A stretch of DNA of 64,000 bases from Autumnicola musiva (GCF_031846585.1 NZ_JAVRHK010000004.1:255881-319880); one strand, 5' to 3'; positions 1-9,422 are shown, counted from the stretch's first letter. A program made the numbers and translations. Notes: a model not told the origin generated them from the sequence alone.

Positions 1-24
1 GAAATCAATAGATTAATTGAATAG
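1..24 (+). CDS. possible C-terminal end of an upstream gene
   Basis: The first eight codons of the window are open and finish with TAG at 22-24 (reading E-I-N-R-L-I-E-stop). A terminator-like hairpin follows about 80 bases later, as would suit the end of a gene that starts before the window. Too little is visible to name it, and an open stretch this short can occur by chance. Confidence 0.2.
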   Translation, partial: EINRLIE

Positions 25-106
25 TGAAAGACTATCCGGCCCTCAGCTCAGGCTCAGGGACGGTAGAACAAAATCTTTTAATTAGACTTCGAATATTAAC
101 AAGAAG

Positions 107-138
107 CCGTCTCATTTACCAAAGTGGGACGGTTTTTT
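107..138 (+). terminator. rho-independent terminator
   Basis: CCGTCTCA (107-114) pairs with TGGGACGG (125-132), with one G-U pair, around a 10-base loop, followed by six T. It would end a transcript entering from the left and separate it from the GH43 gene at 191. Confidence 0.7.
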
Positions 139-190
139 CGGAAAAAAATTGAATATAAAAAGATAAAAATAATTATTTAAGAAGTAAAAA

Positions 191-1903
191 ATGAAAAGAA
201 ATCAAGTTGTTTTAATTACGGCCTTTTTGACGCTGTTTATCTTTACTGGTTGTAATGCGCAGAAAAATATTCCCGTTTTTTCTAAAGTAGTATACGAAGG
301 AAATGATGATGTCTATAATGAAAATCCATTGGAAGATGATGAGTTCTATAACCCGATTTTGCAGGGTACTTATCCAGATCCCGCCATAGCCCGGAAAGGA
401 AATGATTATTATCTGGTAGCCTCATCATTCGCAATGTTTCCCGGAGTACCTATTTTTCACTCCAAAGATCTGGTAAACTGGACCCAAATCGGTCACGTTC
501 TGGACCGCAAATCACAGTTAAAAGTTCATGATACAGGAATAAGTGCAGGGGTTTATGCGCCTGATATACGTTATAACCCACATAATGAGACTTTTTACAT
601 GATCACCACCCAATTTGCCGGCGGTTTTGGTAATATGATTGTTAAAACCAAGGATCCAATGGAAGGATGGAGCGATCCGATTAAATTGGATTTTGAAGGA
701 ATAGATCCTGCAATCTTTTTTGATGACGACGGGAAAGCTTATGTAGTTCATAACGATGCACCTAATAAGGGAGAAGAATTATATCAGGGCCATCGTGTAA
801 TTAAAATTTGGGAATACGATTTGGAAAAAGATCAGGTTGTACCAAGAACCGACAAGATTATTGTTAATGGAGGAGTAGATCTATCAAAGAAACCTATTTG
901 GATTGAAGCACCTCATATTTATAAAAAAGATGGTCTTTATTATTTAATGGCTGCCGAAGGCGGTACAGGAGGATGGCATAGTGAAGTCATTTTTGTAAGC
1001 GAAAAACCAATGGGGCCATACGAACCTGCACCTAGTAACCCTATACTAACTCAACGTTATTTCCCTCGGGAAAGAGAAAACAAAGTAGATTGGGTAGGAC
1101 ACGCCGATTTAGTGGTTGGTCCGGATGAAAAATATTACGGGGTATTTCTAGGAATACGACCAAATGAGAAAGATAGAGTTAATACCGGAAGGGAAACTTT
1201 CATTTTACCAGTAGACTGGTCTGGTAAATTTCCGGTTTTTGAAAACGGATTAGTTCCGATGGAACCAAAACTTGAAATGCCTGAAGGAGTAGAAAATAAG
1301 ACAGGAGAAGGTCGATATTTCCCAAATGGAAATTTCACTTATACCGAAGATTTCGATTCTGAAAAATTGGATTATCGATGGATTGGTTTAAGAGGGCCGC
1401 GTGAAGATTTTATGGAGATCACTAAAAATGGTGTGAAAATCACTCCTTTTGACGTAAATATTAAAGAAGTGAAACCTACTTCCACCCTTTTTCACAGGCA
1501 ACAGCATAAGGATTTTTCCTTCACAACGACCATGCATTATAAACCTAAGTCTGAAGGTGATTTGGCTGGGATCACAGCTTTACAAAACGAAAGATTTAAC
1601 TATGTTTTTGGCATCACCAAAAAGGAGAGAAAACATTATGTAGTGTTAGAGAGGACCGAGAAAGGTTCTTCTGAAATAGTCGCGAGTAAAGAAATAGAAT
1701 TTAATGATGAGCTTCAGCTTAGAGTAGAAGCAGATGGCGATAAATATAAATTTAGTTATGCTTTAAATGAAGGCGACTTCCAGAATTTAGGAGGAACTAT
1801 ATCTGGCGATATTTTATCTACAAATGTCGCTGGTGGTTTTACCGGTGCTCTTATAGGCTTGTATGCAACATCTGCAAATGATGCCATACCGGAAGGGAAA
1901 TAA
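191..1903 (+). CDS. GH43 family lipoprotein (beta-xylosidase / alpha-L-arabinofuranosidase type)
   Basis: Five-bladed-propeller glycosidase of family 43, which acts by inversion mostly on xylan or arabinan side chains and oligomers. The N-terminus is a lipoprotein signal ending in FTGC (Cys21), so it is probably membrane-anchored. The three GH43 acids are visible: D63 in YPDP (general base), D172 in GIDPAIF (pKa modulator) and E239 in WIEAPHIY (general acid). Residues after about 385 look like the C-terminal beta-sandwich often fused to GH43. The 570-residue length is normal and the frame is intact, unlike its neighbours. With GH115 and DUF1080 debris 5-7 kb downstream it fits a former glucuronoxylan locus. 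Xylosidase versus arabinofuranosidase activity cannot be decided from sequence. Confidence 0.9.
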   Translation: MKRNQVVLITAFLTLFIFTGCNAQKNIPVFSKVVYEGNDDVYNENPLEDDEFYNPILQGTYPDPAIARKGNDYYLVASSFAMFPGVPIFHSKDLVNWTQIGHVLDRKSQLKVHDTGISAGVYAPDIRYNPHNETFYMITTQFAGGFGNMIVKTKDPMEGWSDPIKLDFEGIDPAIFFDDDGKAYVVHNDAPNKGEELYQGHRVIKIWEYDLEKDQVVPRTDKIIVNGGVDLSKKPIWIEAPHIYKKDGLYYLMAAEGGTGGWHSEVIFVSEKPMGPYEPAPSNPILTQRYFPRERENKVDWVGHADLVVGPDEKYYGVFLGIRPNEKDRVNTGRETFILPVDWSGKFPVFENGLVPMEPKLEMPEGVENKTGEGRYFPNGNFTYTEDFDSEKLDYRWIGLRGPREDFMEITKNGVKITPFDVNIKEVKPTSTLFHRQQHKDFSFTTTMHYKPKSEGDLAGITALQNERFNYVFGITKKERKHYVVLERTEKGSSEIVASKEIEFNDELQLRVEADGDKYKFSYALNEGDFQNLGGTISGDILSTNVAGGFTGALIGLYATSANDAIPEGK

Positions 1904-1916
1904 ATAAACTTATAAA

Positions 1917-2003
1917 ATGATAAGCTCAACCTTTTTTATAGGAATTTTACTTATTAGTTTCACCGGTTTTTGCACAGGATCCGAACTTTTATATTTTTTT
2001 TGA
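1917..2003 (+). pseudogene. signal-peptide remnant of a secreted protein
   Basis: An ATG 13 bases after the GH43 stop opens a 28-codon frame whose start (MISSTFFIGILLISFTGFC) looks like a secretion signal, and then hits TGA in a T-rich stretch. It is best read as the decapitated start of a secreted protein that once followed the GH43 gene. No further homologous coding is recognisable to 2240. Confidence 0.4.
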
Positions 2004-2240
2004 GTTTTTTCCAGACTAACATACGAGGGGACGCTAAGATTGAGGCTCAGGATACTATTTTGAACAAAGGATTTCAGGTACTGCAAAGTGAAGATTGTCC
2101 TGAATCCGGTCGTTAACAGGGCAGTGGTATACTGCTGTCCCTATTTTATGGAGGTGCAGTACCGATTTAACTCCAGCCGATTATTTTGAAAGAACCCCGT
2201 AAAAAACTTACCAGAAGATATAAAGGTCGCGACAGGTAGT
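2004..2240. other. non-coding / degenerate stretch
   Basis: No intact frame. Scattered open stretches on the plus strand are broken by several stops, and I could not assign them to a family. It links the GH43 tail debris to the coupling-protein pseudogene. Confidence 0.5.
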
Positions 2241-3040
2241 GTGACAGTGGATGGATGTAATTGAAATTATTTGGCAAGGAATATGATAGAAGGTATGTAG
2301 CCGATGACTTTAAAATTGAAAATATCAAGCGGGGAGCATCTATTATTGGATCTGCCGGAAGTGGAAAGACTGAAAGTGTTGTCTACGGATTTTTAAACCA
2401 TTTCCGGAAACACAATTTCTGCGGGATCATTCACGACTACAAAGATTTTGAGCTAACGGAGATGGCGTACCCGCTTTTTAATAATCCGGATATATCTTTT
2501 TACATTATCTCATTTGATAAAATCATTCATAGGGTAAATCCGATTGCACCACGATACCTGGAAAACGAAGAAAGCGTAAATGAGATTTCACGAGTGCTAA
2601 CTGAAAATCTTCTGGAACAGCGGAATCTGGAACTACGGGAACAATAAGTTTTTTAATGATGCAGCTGAAGGATTGATTGGCGGTTTCATTTGGAAACTAA
2701 GAACATCCTACCCGCAGTTCTGCACCTTGCCACATTTAATTGCTATTTACCAGTTTTTGGATACCGATAGCCTGATAAAGTTTCTGGAGACCTACTCATG
2801 TTCTATTCGTAAGGGAATGACAAATCAATTACCATTATTTAAAAGTCTTCTCGCCGGAATTTGAAAGTCCATCATTCTTTCTTCTAAATCAAAGGTCTGG
2901 AATTAATCAGATAAGGAGGCAGATTATGAGGTTTCCCGAGCTAAGGATCTGCACTTTGTGTATAAATCCTAACGGTCCTTTCTGCTGGAGAATTGGCAAA
3001 TAATCGTACCAAGGAGTAAGCACAGAACTTTTTCTTTACA
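2241..3040 (+). pseudogene. conjugative coupling protein (VirD4/TraG-type ATPase), degraded
   Basis: The frame from 2261 reads through a Walker A motif (GSAGSGKTE) after a typical KLFGKEYDRRYV lead-in, then IIHDYKDFEL, as in Bacteroidetes TraG/MobC-type coupling ATPases that feed DNA to a conjugation pore. It stops at 2645-2647, and the protein continues in another frame (NNKFFNDAAEGLIGG, then the 2673-2864 frame), so there is a frameshift near 2600-2640. Further fragments in shifting frames persist to about 3040. There is no ATG at the 5' end. Family members exceed 600 residues, so this is a truncated, multiply shifted relic of a conjugative or mobilisable element. No relaxase or other transfer gene is visible nearby. 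Confidence 0.75.
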
Positions 3041-3063
3041 GGCGGGAATCTCGTTGAAAAACA

Positions 3064-3085
3064 TTTTCGAATACGAAATTTTTTT
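3064..3085 (+). terminator. short hairpin with T-run
   Basis: TTTCG (3065-3069) pairs with CGAAA (3074-3078) across AATA, followed by seven T. The stem is short. It lies after the coupling-protein relic and at the 3' end of the convergent GH2 gene. Confidence 0.35.
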
Positions 3086-3089
3086 AGCT

Positions 3090-5858
3090 CTATAATTCAT
3101 TGTCGGAATGGCTTTCAATAGTTATTTCGGAATTACTAAGCCCCTCAGACCTCGCCTTTACTTTAATTGCTCCGGGTTTTCCAGCTGTTGGTCGTACTAT
3201 TACCAATGCTTTCCCGTTGAAGGCTTTTCGCTGATGGGAAGGAAAAGGATTCATATTAGTAGGATCGCCGTTATCTGTAGCAACTATCTCTCCAGGACCT
3301 TCTACTTCAAACTGGACGTTATTTATAGCGGTAGGGACAGTTAAACCTTCCTCATCAACAATTTCGACGGTTATGAAGGCAAGATCTTTACCATCTGCTT
3401 TTATATTATTTCTATCGGCGGAAATTTTGAGACGAGCAGGTTGCCCTGTTGTTTTTACTACATCTTCAGCCCATTCTTTACCATTCTTATAGGCAGTTAC
3501 CTTTAGCTCTCCGGGTTTATAGACAACATCATCCCATCTTAGGCGATATTCATACTTGCCTTTTTTCTTCCTACCCATGGATTTCCCATTTAGGAACAAT
3601 TCTGCTTCGTCACCCGATGTAAAAACGTGAACAGGCGTTATCTCTCCTTTTCTGTCCGGCCAGTTCCAGTGTGGGAGAATATGAGCCATTGGATGATCAG
3701 GTCTCCAGCGGGATTGATATAAATAGAACCTGTCTTTTTTAAAGCCTGCGAGATCTATAACTCCGAAATAGGAACTCCGGGATAAATAGTATGGGGTCGG
3801 TTCTCCTAAATAATCCCATCCACTCCATACAAATCCTCCGGCAACATATGGATGCTTATCAACAGACGTGAATACCTTATCTGGTGAAGCTCCAAAGGAT
3901 GTTGTATAAAGACCGTAGGCACTTACATAATTATTTTCAGGATCACCACCGGTGGTGTCGCTAACAGGTGCACTTATACCTGCCGTTACAGGAAAGACAT
4001 AAGTGCCCCGGCTACTAACCGCTGCGGCATTTTCACTGCTTATAATCACCTTGTTGGGATACTTCTCATGGAAAGCCGGATAAAGTGGAGGAGTATTGAT
4101 CCCTTCTAAATGAGCGTAAGCAGGGGCGTTTCTGATGCCCTCGCCTTGATAATTTAGATTTATGACCTCTGATTCTTCAGTTATAGGCATGTCGGGTTTT
4201 GCGTAATTAAAGGAAGCGGTAGTGGGACGTGATGGATCTTCATCGTTAGCAATTTCGCGTAATCTGCGCGCAACTTTAGCTCCTTCTTCTCCAGTATATT
4301 GCTCTCCAACTTCGTTACCAGTACTCCACATTATTACCGATGGGTTGTTTCTATCTCGGCGAATGAGAGCACGTAAATCTTGCTCATGCCATTCAGGGAA
4401 TATCAGATGGAAGTCCAAAGGGGTTTTCTTTCGTTCCCAGGAATCATACATTTCATCAACTACCAGAAAGCCCATTTTATCTGTTAGATCCAATAATTCA
4501 GTAGCCGGGGGGTTGTGAGCCATCCTAATGGCATTTACCCCCATTTCTTTTAATTTTTCCAGTTGCCGTTCAGCTGCGCGTTTATTGAAAGCCGCACCAA
4601 GAGCTCCCAGGTCATGATGTTGATTTACACCTTTTATAAAAATTGGTTCTCCATTGACAATTACACCTTTTTCTCCATTAAATTCTACTTTCCTTATCCC
4701 GAATTGCGTCTTGTAGATATCTACAATTTCACCACCCACTGCGATGGTGGTTTCTGCAATGTATAGATTAGGAGTCTGTGTAGGAGGAGGCCCCCATAAA
4801 TTAGGATCTTCAATGGTTATTGAATCCAATATTTTGATGGTGCTCTTTGCAGGAACCCTCTTTTCCGATGTGTCAAAAGTAGTAATAGCATCTTTATCTT
4901 TCTCTCCATTTTTCTTAAAGGAAAATATTTGGGTATTTGTTTGAACCAGGACTTCTTTCTCTGAATCATTATCAATGGAAACCTCCAGCTCTAGTTTTGC
5001 AGATGCTTTAGAAACATCTTTGGATTTAATGAAGGTTCCCCATTGCCCCACATGAATCGGATTGGTTTTTACCAGCCATACGTTACGATAAATTCCTCCT
5101 CCGGGATACCAGCGCGATGAATTTGGTGGATTATCAAGGCGGATAGCTATCTGATTTTCTTCACCTATATTCAAGTATGGTGTAATGTCTAGTCGCCATG
5201 ATGTATAACCATATGGCCATCCACCGGCGAGTTTCCCATTGATCCAAACCATGGAGTAGGACATAGCTCCGTCCACATCCAGAAAAACAGATTTGTTTTT
5301 ATCTGCTACAGGAATGTATATTTCCTTGCGATACCATGCCACACCGGGACTTGGAAGACGTCCCATTCCGCCACCTACCTCTGTATCCCACCCTTCTAAG
5401 AAAGGTCCTTTAATTGCCCAGTCATGTGGCAAGTCTACAGTTTGCCAACTACTGTCATTGAAATCAGATTGTACAAAAGGAAAATTCTCTCCTGGATTAC
5501 CTGTAGGTCGATCATAGTGTTGTGTGGAATCTTTTATAAATTTATTTCCTGTTGGTAGTATCCACGGTTTGAGTACCTCTTGCTTAGTGGTAACCTCTAT
5601 TGCTTCAGTAGGCTCGGCATCTGCAGGTTTATCATCTCTGGCATCTGTTACTTCAGGACGTACATCGTAAATCAGATCATCAGCTTCTTCTGCCGAATCG
5701 TACTGCATAAAGAGCCATTCTTTATTTAGCAATACTTTTTCTCTACCTGAAATATCTGACTTATTTTGATGATTAATAATTTTATTATTACAACTACTAA
5801 GTAGAATTACAGCGAGTATGAATATGATGATTTCGATCAGAGGTCTGTATTTTTTCAT
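3090..5858 (-). CDS. GH2 family glycosidase, lipoprotein (beta-galactosidase type)
   Basis: Retaining exo-glycosidase of family 2 with the jelly-roll, immunoglobulin-like and TIM-barrel order, plus extra C-terminal immunoglobulin-like modules. Counting from the longest frame (start 5897), the acid/base is E529 in WSTGNEVG and the nucleophile E622 in IISSENAA. I chose the ATG at 5858 because it gives a clean lipoprotein signal ending LLSSC. An acidic, low-complexity insert of about 60 residues sits between the lipid anchor and the jelly roll. The gene stands alone, facing the coupling-protein relic. It is closely similar in layout to the GH2 at 12609-15056 (shared blocks RWYPGGGIYR/RWYPGAGIYR and AAERQLE). 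The galactosidase label is by family likeness; other GH2 specificities are possible. Confidence 0.85.
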   Translation of the reverse strand: MKKYRPLIEIIIFILAVILLSSCNNKIINHQNKSDISGREKVLLNKEWLFMQYDSAEEADDLIYDVRPEVTDARDDKPADAEPTEAIEVTTKQEVLKPWILPTGNKFIKDSTQHYDRPTGNPGENFPFVQSDFNDSSWQTVDLPHDWAIKGPFLEGWDTEVGGGMGRLPSPGVAWYRKEIYIPVADKNKSVFLDVDGAMSYSMVWINGKLAGGWPYGYTSWRLDITPYLNIGEENQIAIRLDNPPNSSRWYPGGGIYRNVWLVKTNPIHVGQWGTFIKSKDVSKASAKLELEVSIDNDSEKEVLVQTNTQIFSFKKNGEKDKDAITTFDTSEKRVPAKSTIKILDSITIEDPNLWGPPPTQTPNLYIAETTIAVGGEIVDIYKTQFGIRKVEFNGEKGVIVNGEPIFIKGVNQHHDLGALGAAFNKRAAERQLEKLKEMGVNAIRMAHNPPATELLDLTDKMGFLVVDEMYDSWERKKTPLDFHLIFPEWHEQDLRALIRRDRNNPSVIMWSTGNEVGEQYTGEEGAKVARRLREIANDEDPSRPTTASFNYAKPDMPITEESEVINLNYQGEGIRNAPAYAHLEGINTPPLYPAFHEKYPNKVIISSENAAAVSSRGTYVFPVTAGISAPVSDTTGGDPENNYVSAYGLYTTSFGASPDKVFTSVDKHPYVAGGFVWSGWDYLGEPTPYYLSRSSYFGVIDLAGFKKDRFYLYQSRWRPDHPMAHILPHWNWPDRKGEITPVHVFTSGDEAELFLNGKSMGRKKKGKYEYRLRWDDVVYKPGELKVTAYKNGKEWAEDVVKTTGQPARLKISADRNNIKADGKDLAFITVEIVDEEGLTVPTAINNVQFEVEGPGEIVATDNGDPTNMNPFPSHQRKAFNGKALVIVRPTAGKPGAIKVKARSEGLSNSEITIESHSDNEL

Positions 5859-6279
5859 GCTTCTTTTAATTATAAGTTTACTTTGGTTCGAGAACATATG
5901 TAATTTTGTTTAAAACGAATATCGTCTTCCCGTTTTGCTTTTCCGACTAAGCAAATCCAGCTTAGAGTGCTCTACCAAGAGCATGCTTTCACTGTTTTAA
6001 TTTTTTTTCACTTTTTAAAAGGGAAATCTGAAACGTAAAACCACGGTTTTTTGCGGTTATAAATATAGGAAAAAAAATCTTTTCGGCGGAATCGGTTGTG
6101 TAAATAAATTATAAGTTTTTTAAATAATTTTTTTGAAATATATAATATCCTGAAAATAATTTGTTTAGCTACTTAACAATAGCTTTGACAAATGTGTACC
6201 AGGTTCTGAAAATATTGAGCTAAATTAATTCGGCCGTTGGCTTATTTAAGATTTTGTTGAAGTGAAATCCTAAACCACA

Positions 6280-6447
6280 TCAGGAATATATTTTTCTGGC
6301 CTGTTCGAAACCTTTCTTATCATTTTCGGCAATTAGGATTCTATTATCAGGATCTAATACCTGTTAGTATAAAATCTCTGCGGGATTATCTTCATCGGGA
6401 GAAGGATCCTGAATTTTATTTCCAACTCCAAAAATCGATATCTTCAT
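6280..6447 (-). pseudogene. unidentified coding remnant
   Basis: From the ATG at 6447 the minus strand reads MKISIFGVGNKIQDPSPDED and on, one internal stop, then QVLDPDNRILIAENDKKGFE before the final stop. The composition is protein-like (few hydrophobic runs, many D/N/P). The frame also stays open for some codons upstream. I do not recognise the family. It fits the surrounding gene decay. Confidence 0.35.
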
Positions 6448-6560
6448 GCGTCTGTCGTACTTGTTCTTAAAAATTCCGCAGTTTTAGATTATAATATTTT
6501 AGCCGTTGTAGAAACTTTTTTGAGATTTTCAATCTTCCTTCTGCAGTAATTAAAAACTAA

Positions 6561-6591
6561 AAACCGCCTTCACAATTGAGGAAGACGGTTT
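6561..6591. terminator. terminator-like hairpin
   Basis: AAACCGCCTTC (6561-6571) pairs with GAAGACGGTTT (6581-6591) with one mismatch. Only a short T-rich end follows. It carries the AAACC/GGTTT arms common in flavobacterial terminators, and no intact gene now precedes it. Confidence 0.5.
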
Positions 6592-6733
6592 CTAGTTCTC
6601 ATCACTAGATAGCTATAACTAATTCAAAAACTATTTTCTCAATTCCCATGTGAATACAGAAGCATGTCAGTTCTGTTAAAAATTTATTTGAGATAGATAT
6701 ACAAATATACAATATCTAAACACTAGCAATCGA

Positions 6734-7480
6734 TTGCATTTTTATTTTACCAAGGTAAAATACAGAGGAATATTCATAAATGATGAAGATCCCGCCCTCT
6801 CGGACTGGGCCAGAGAAAAGTTTGGTGGTCTTAACCAAAATTTTTATGAAAAGGTATTTGAGCTTATTCTCAAAATGAAAGGAAATCACCTATGGCCTGC
6901 TATGTGGGGTAAATCCCTCTAGGATGATGATTCTTTGAGTGAACCTTTGGTAGATGAACTGGGGGATAGTACTCTCTATCTCTCACCACGAATCATTGAT
7001 GCGCGCTCACGCGGAATGGGGCGTTATGGTGAAGGGGACTGGAACTACCAAACGAACGCGGAAAAACTACGCCAGTTTTGGGAAGAAGGAATGGAAAGGA
7101 CAAAAGGACAGGAGAAAGTGGTAAACTCTGGCTATGAGAGGAGATGGTAATGAAGTTATGGGTGAAGGCACCAATATTGAACCTCTTTAACAAATCGTAA
7201 AAGACCAACGAGAAATATTGCTAAGGTTACCGGCAAACCTGCGGAAGAAACTCCTCAGGTCTGGGCTTTATAAAAGGAAGTTCAGGAGTATTATGATAAG
7301 GGAATGAACGTTCCCGAAGATGTTACCTTGTTACTCGCTGATGATCATTGGGGCCAGGTACGCATGCTCCCCTCCCCTGATGAAGAACCTCGGGAGGTTG
7401 GCATGTACTATCATTTCAATTATGTGGGCGGAACCCAGAAGCTACAAATGGCTTAAAACGTTGCAAATTGAAAGTGCGAT
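6734..7480 (+). pseudogene. GH115 xylan alpha-glucuronidase, truncated and frameshifted
   Basis: GH115 enzymes remove (4-O-methyl-)glucuronic acid from xylan. The open part from 6734 gives GIFINDEDPALSDWAREKFG and then KMKGNHLWPAMWGK, a hallmark GH115 region. After a TAG at 6920-6922 it resumes as GRYGEGDWNYQTNAEKLRQF and EEGMERTKGQEK. Then, across at least two more shifts and stops (about 7145-7290), come REI-AKVTGKPAEETPQVWAL, MNVPEDVTLLLADDHWGQVR and YYHFNYVGG. Only the middle third of a family usually about 800-1000 residues long remains, with no start and no end. Loss of this debranching enzyme would make any surviving xylan locus ineffective on glucuronoxylan. Confidence 0.85.
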
Positions 7481-7899
7481 GACTACTCAGGTGAAACAGA
7501 ACCGCGATGGTTAATAGATCACTGGTAGACATTTAAAAGATTGATTTCGTTTGTTTTTACCTCTTGTAATTGTTCTTTGTTTTAATGCAGGTTTGAAAAC
7601 TTTACAAAAGTCATCGATGGAACAGAAAATTTCAGTAATTTTATCTGTAGAAATCATAAGTTAATATTTTTGATTTCAACTATTTAAATATAACTATATT
7701 TCTGCTTTTCTCATACTGAAAAGATACTTTTTTTACATCGAATCCAATTAAATAGAAAGACCTTTTTCTCTAGCAATGCCTGATTGGAATTCCATTTATA
7801 ATTACTGATTAAGTATGTTTAATCAGAAAAGTAGTATCTTTGTCTTTGAAAGTCATTTAGTTCCATTTTAGGCTGGAATAATTGGTAGCTATAGCATAG
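7481..7899. other. AT-rich intergenic stretch with a palindrome and a promoter-like box
   Basis: No coding sequence is recognised. The notable content is a perfect inverted repeat at 7805-7826 followed by TATCTTTG at 7835-7842; both are listed separately. Confidence 0.5.
7805..7842 (+). promoter_or_regulatory. inverted repeat next to a Bacteroidetes -7 box
   Basis: CTGATTAA (7805-7812) and TTAATCAG (7819-7826) form a perfect 8-base inverted repeat with a 6-base spacer. Eight bases on lies TATCTTTG (7835-7842), matching the Bacteroidetes -7 consensus TAnnTTTG; no clear -33 TTG is at the usual distance. This looks like an operator overlapping a promoter, now left upstream of the DUF1080 debris. 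Confidence 0.5.
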
Positions 7900-7904
7900 C
7901 TGAA

Positions 7905-8182
7905 ACTTCTTTATTGCTCTATAAACTGTATTTGCGTAGGAAAAGTGAATCCCTCCGGGAATTGGAATTCCAGTAAGATTGTTTACGCACCGGAATGGGT
8001 AGGACATTGGTTAAATGGTGAACTGGTTCTATCTTTTAATCCAAAGCCTGAAGATTGGCAGAAAAAAAGAGATTCAGGTAAATGGAAAAATAGTCCTCAT
8101 TATGCAAAGTTTAAAATCTGGTTATATTGGTTTACAAGACCACGCCAGTCCAATCTGGTTTAGAGATTAAAATAAAAAAATT
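7905..8182 (+). pseudogene. DUF1080 (3-keto-disaccharide hydrolase fold) C-terminal fragment
   Basis: The frame from about 7945 gives PSGNWNSSKIVYAPEWVGHW, LNGELVLSFNPKPEDWQKKR and SGKWKNSPHYAKFK. Then, one base out of frame, come KSGYIGLQDHASPIWFRD and a stop. This is the conserved C-terminal half of the DUF1080 concanavalin-like domain. The start and N-terminal half are gone and the end is frameshifted near 8112. It directly precedes a second DUF1080 relic. Confidence 0.75.
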
Positions 8183-8236
8183 ATAAATTTTACCTATTCT
8201 AGCAAAGCCAGGGGTTAATTCTTAAAAAAACGGAAA

Positions 8237-8825
8237 ATGAGAAAAATAAAATTTAGTAGCGCTTATCTTAAGTATCATCTTTACCGGTTGTCAAGCTGGG
8301 AATGAACTTTTTATTGGTAAAAATCTTGAGGGCTGGGAGGTAAATGGTACGGTACTATGGTATATGGAAGATGGGCTATTGGTTTCAGAAAGTGGTCCAG
8401 ATGCGCAATACGGTTATTTGGCTACCGATGAGAATTACAAAAATTTTGAATTAACCGTAGAGTTTAAACAGGAGGCCGATGGCAATAGTGGTGTTTTTTT
8501 AGATCTGAGATAGAAGGAACTAAAATCTCCGGGTGGCAGGTAGAAGTAGCACCACCAAACTTATATACTGGAGTATCTACGAAGCATATGGACGTGGTTG
8601 GCTAATACGAAATCTGAAAAAGAAGATATTCTAAAATATGGAGATTGGAATACCTTAAAAGTCAAGGTGTAAGGAGATGCAGTTATCACTTGGCTAAATA
8701 GAGAAAAAATGATCGATTTTTCTGATGAGAAAATAGAAGAGGCCAACGGAGAAATTGCATTACAGATTCACGATGGAGGAGGCATAAAGGTGCTGTGTCG
8801 AAATATTAATCTAAAGCCATTGTAA
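8237..8825 (+). pseudogene. DUF1080 domain protein, frameshifted with internal stops
   Basis: An ATG at 8237 starts a signal-like segment (broken by a frameshift; it later reads IIFTGCQAGNE-like in another frame). Then come GKNLEGWEVNGTVLWYMEDG, ENYKNFELTVEFKQEADGNS, SGWQVEVAPP, WNTLKVKV-stop-GDAVITWLN and IALQIHDGGGIKVLCRNINL before the stop at 8823-8825. The whole DUF1080 domain can be followed but needs at least three frame changes and crosses a nonsense codon. DUF1080 proteins often occur in Bacteroidetes glycan loci, in line with a former xylan or glycoside locus here. Confidence 0.75.
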
Positions 8826-8849
8826 TCAACACGAAAAGATTTGTGAAAG

Positions 8850-9071
8850 AAGATCGGTGTGGTCTGTATAAGGTGCGACCACTCCAAACATTTTTGGATT
8901 AAAAGTTATGGAGCTATGAATGCAAGCAGTGCCGAAACCGAACCTAATCCAACAGCTTTTGCATCCGGTAGCCTAGTATCCTCCTATAGTGATATTAATT
9001 CAGGCCAATATGTAGATGAAGTCAGGACACTGGCCTTTGGTCTAAAAATCCAGTATGCATTTCCATTTTAA
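8850..9071 (+). pseudogene. C-terminal remnant of a probable outer-membrane beta-barrel protein
   Basis: Allowing one frame change, the stretch reads GATTPNIFGLKSYGAMNASS, continues through PNPTAFASGSLVSSYSDIN and ends TLAFGLKIQYAFPF. Alternating hydrophobic residues with a terminal aromatic are typical of the last strand of a TonB-dependent or similar outer-membrane barrel. There is no start codon and no upstream barrel. The family assignment is weak; the degraded state is clear. Confidence 0.4.
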
Positions 9072-9216
9072 GATGTAAGGTATTAAATGTAGAGCCTTTC
9101 ATTTTTTGAGAGGGCTTTCGTTTTGTAATAAGAGTTTCAATTTCCCCATTAATCAATAAGATAAGGTCCTGATTTTTTCAAACGGATTGACTTTTCTAGT
9201 TTAAGGTTTCTAAAAC

Positions 9217-9364
9217 TAAAAATCTAATCGAAATTATAGTAGAACCTTCCAATTACTATGAAACCTTTTATGAGGATCTTTACACCGGCTCCAACCACTA
9301 CCAGGAATTTGAAAAAATGGTTGATTTAGGAGCTTCCACCAAAATTGGTGAGAGAAAAAAGTAA
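9217..9364 (+). pseudogene. unidentified coding fragment
   Basis: An open frame without a usable start reads LIEIIVEPSNYYETFYEDLY, then TGSNHYQEFEKMVDLGASTK before TAA at 9362-9364. The composition is protein-like and it ends in a lysine-rich tail. The family is not recognised. It could equally be the end of an old enzyme gene or chance. Confidence 0.3.
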
Positions 9365-9422
9365 TTTTGTTTTGTCCATCTAATACTGGATTTATACTCC
9401 TTCGTTTTCATTTCTGGACCTA

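Larger units (their letters stand above)
5859..6733. other. intergenic stretch with coding debris and one hairpin
   Basis: No intact gene. The GH2 promoter must lie near 5860-6100, but I see no clear TAnnTTTG there. On the minus strand 6280-6447 reads like broken coding sequence, and a hairpin lies at 6561-6591; both are listed separately. The remainder is AT-rich with no recognisable homology. Confidence 0.5.

Noticed and set aside
8561..8746. A 61-codon minus-strand frame in the DUF1080 relic
   Set aside because: The plus strand carries recognisable DUF1080 sequence across frameshifts; the minus-strand frame is its complement and not a gene.
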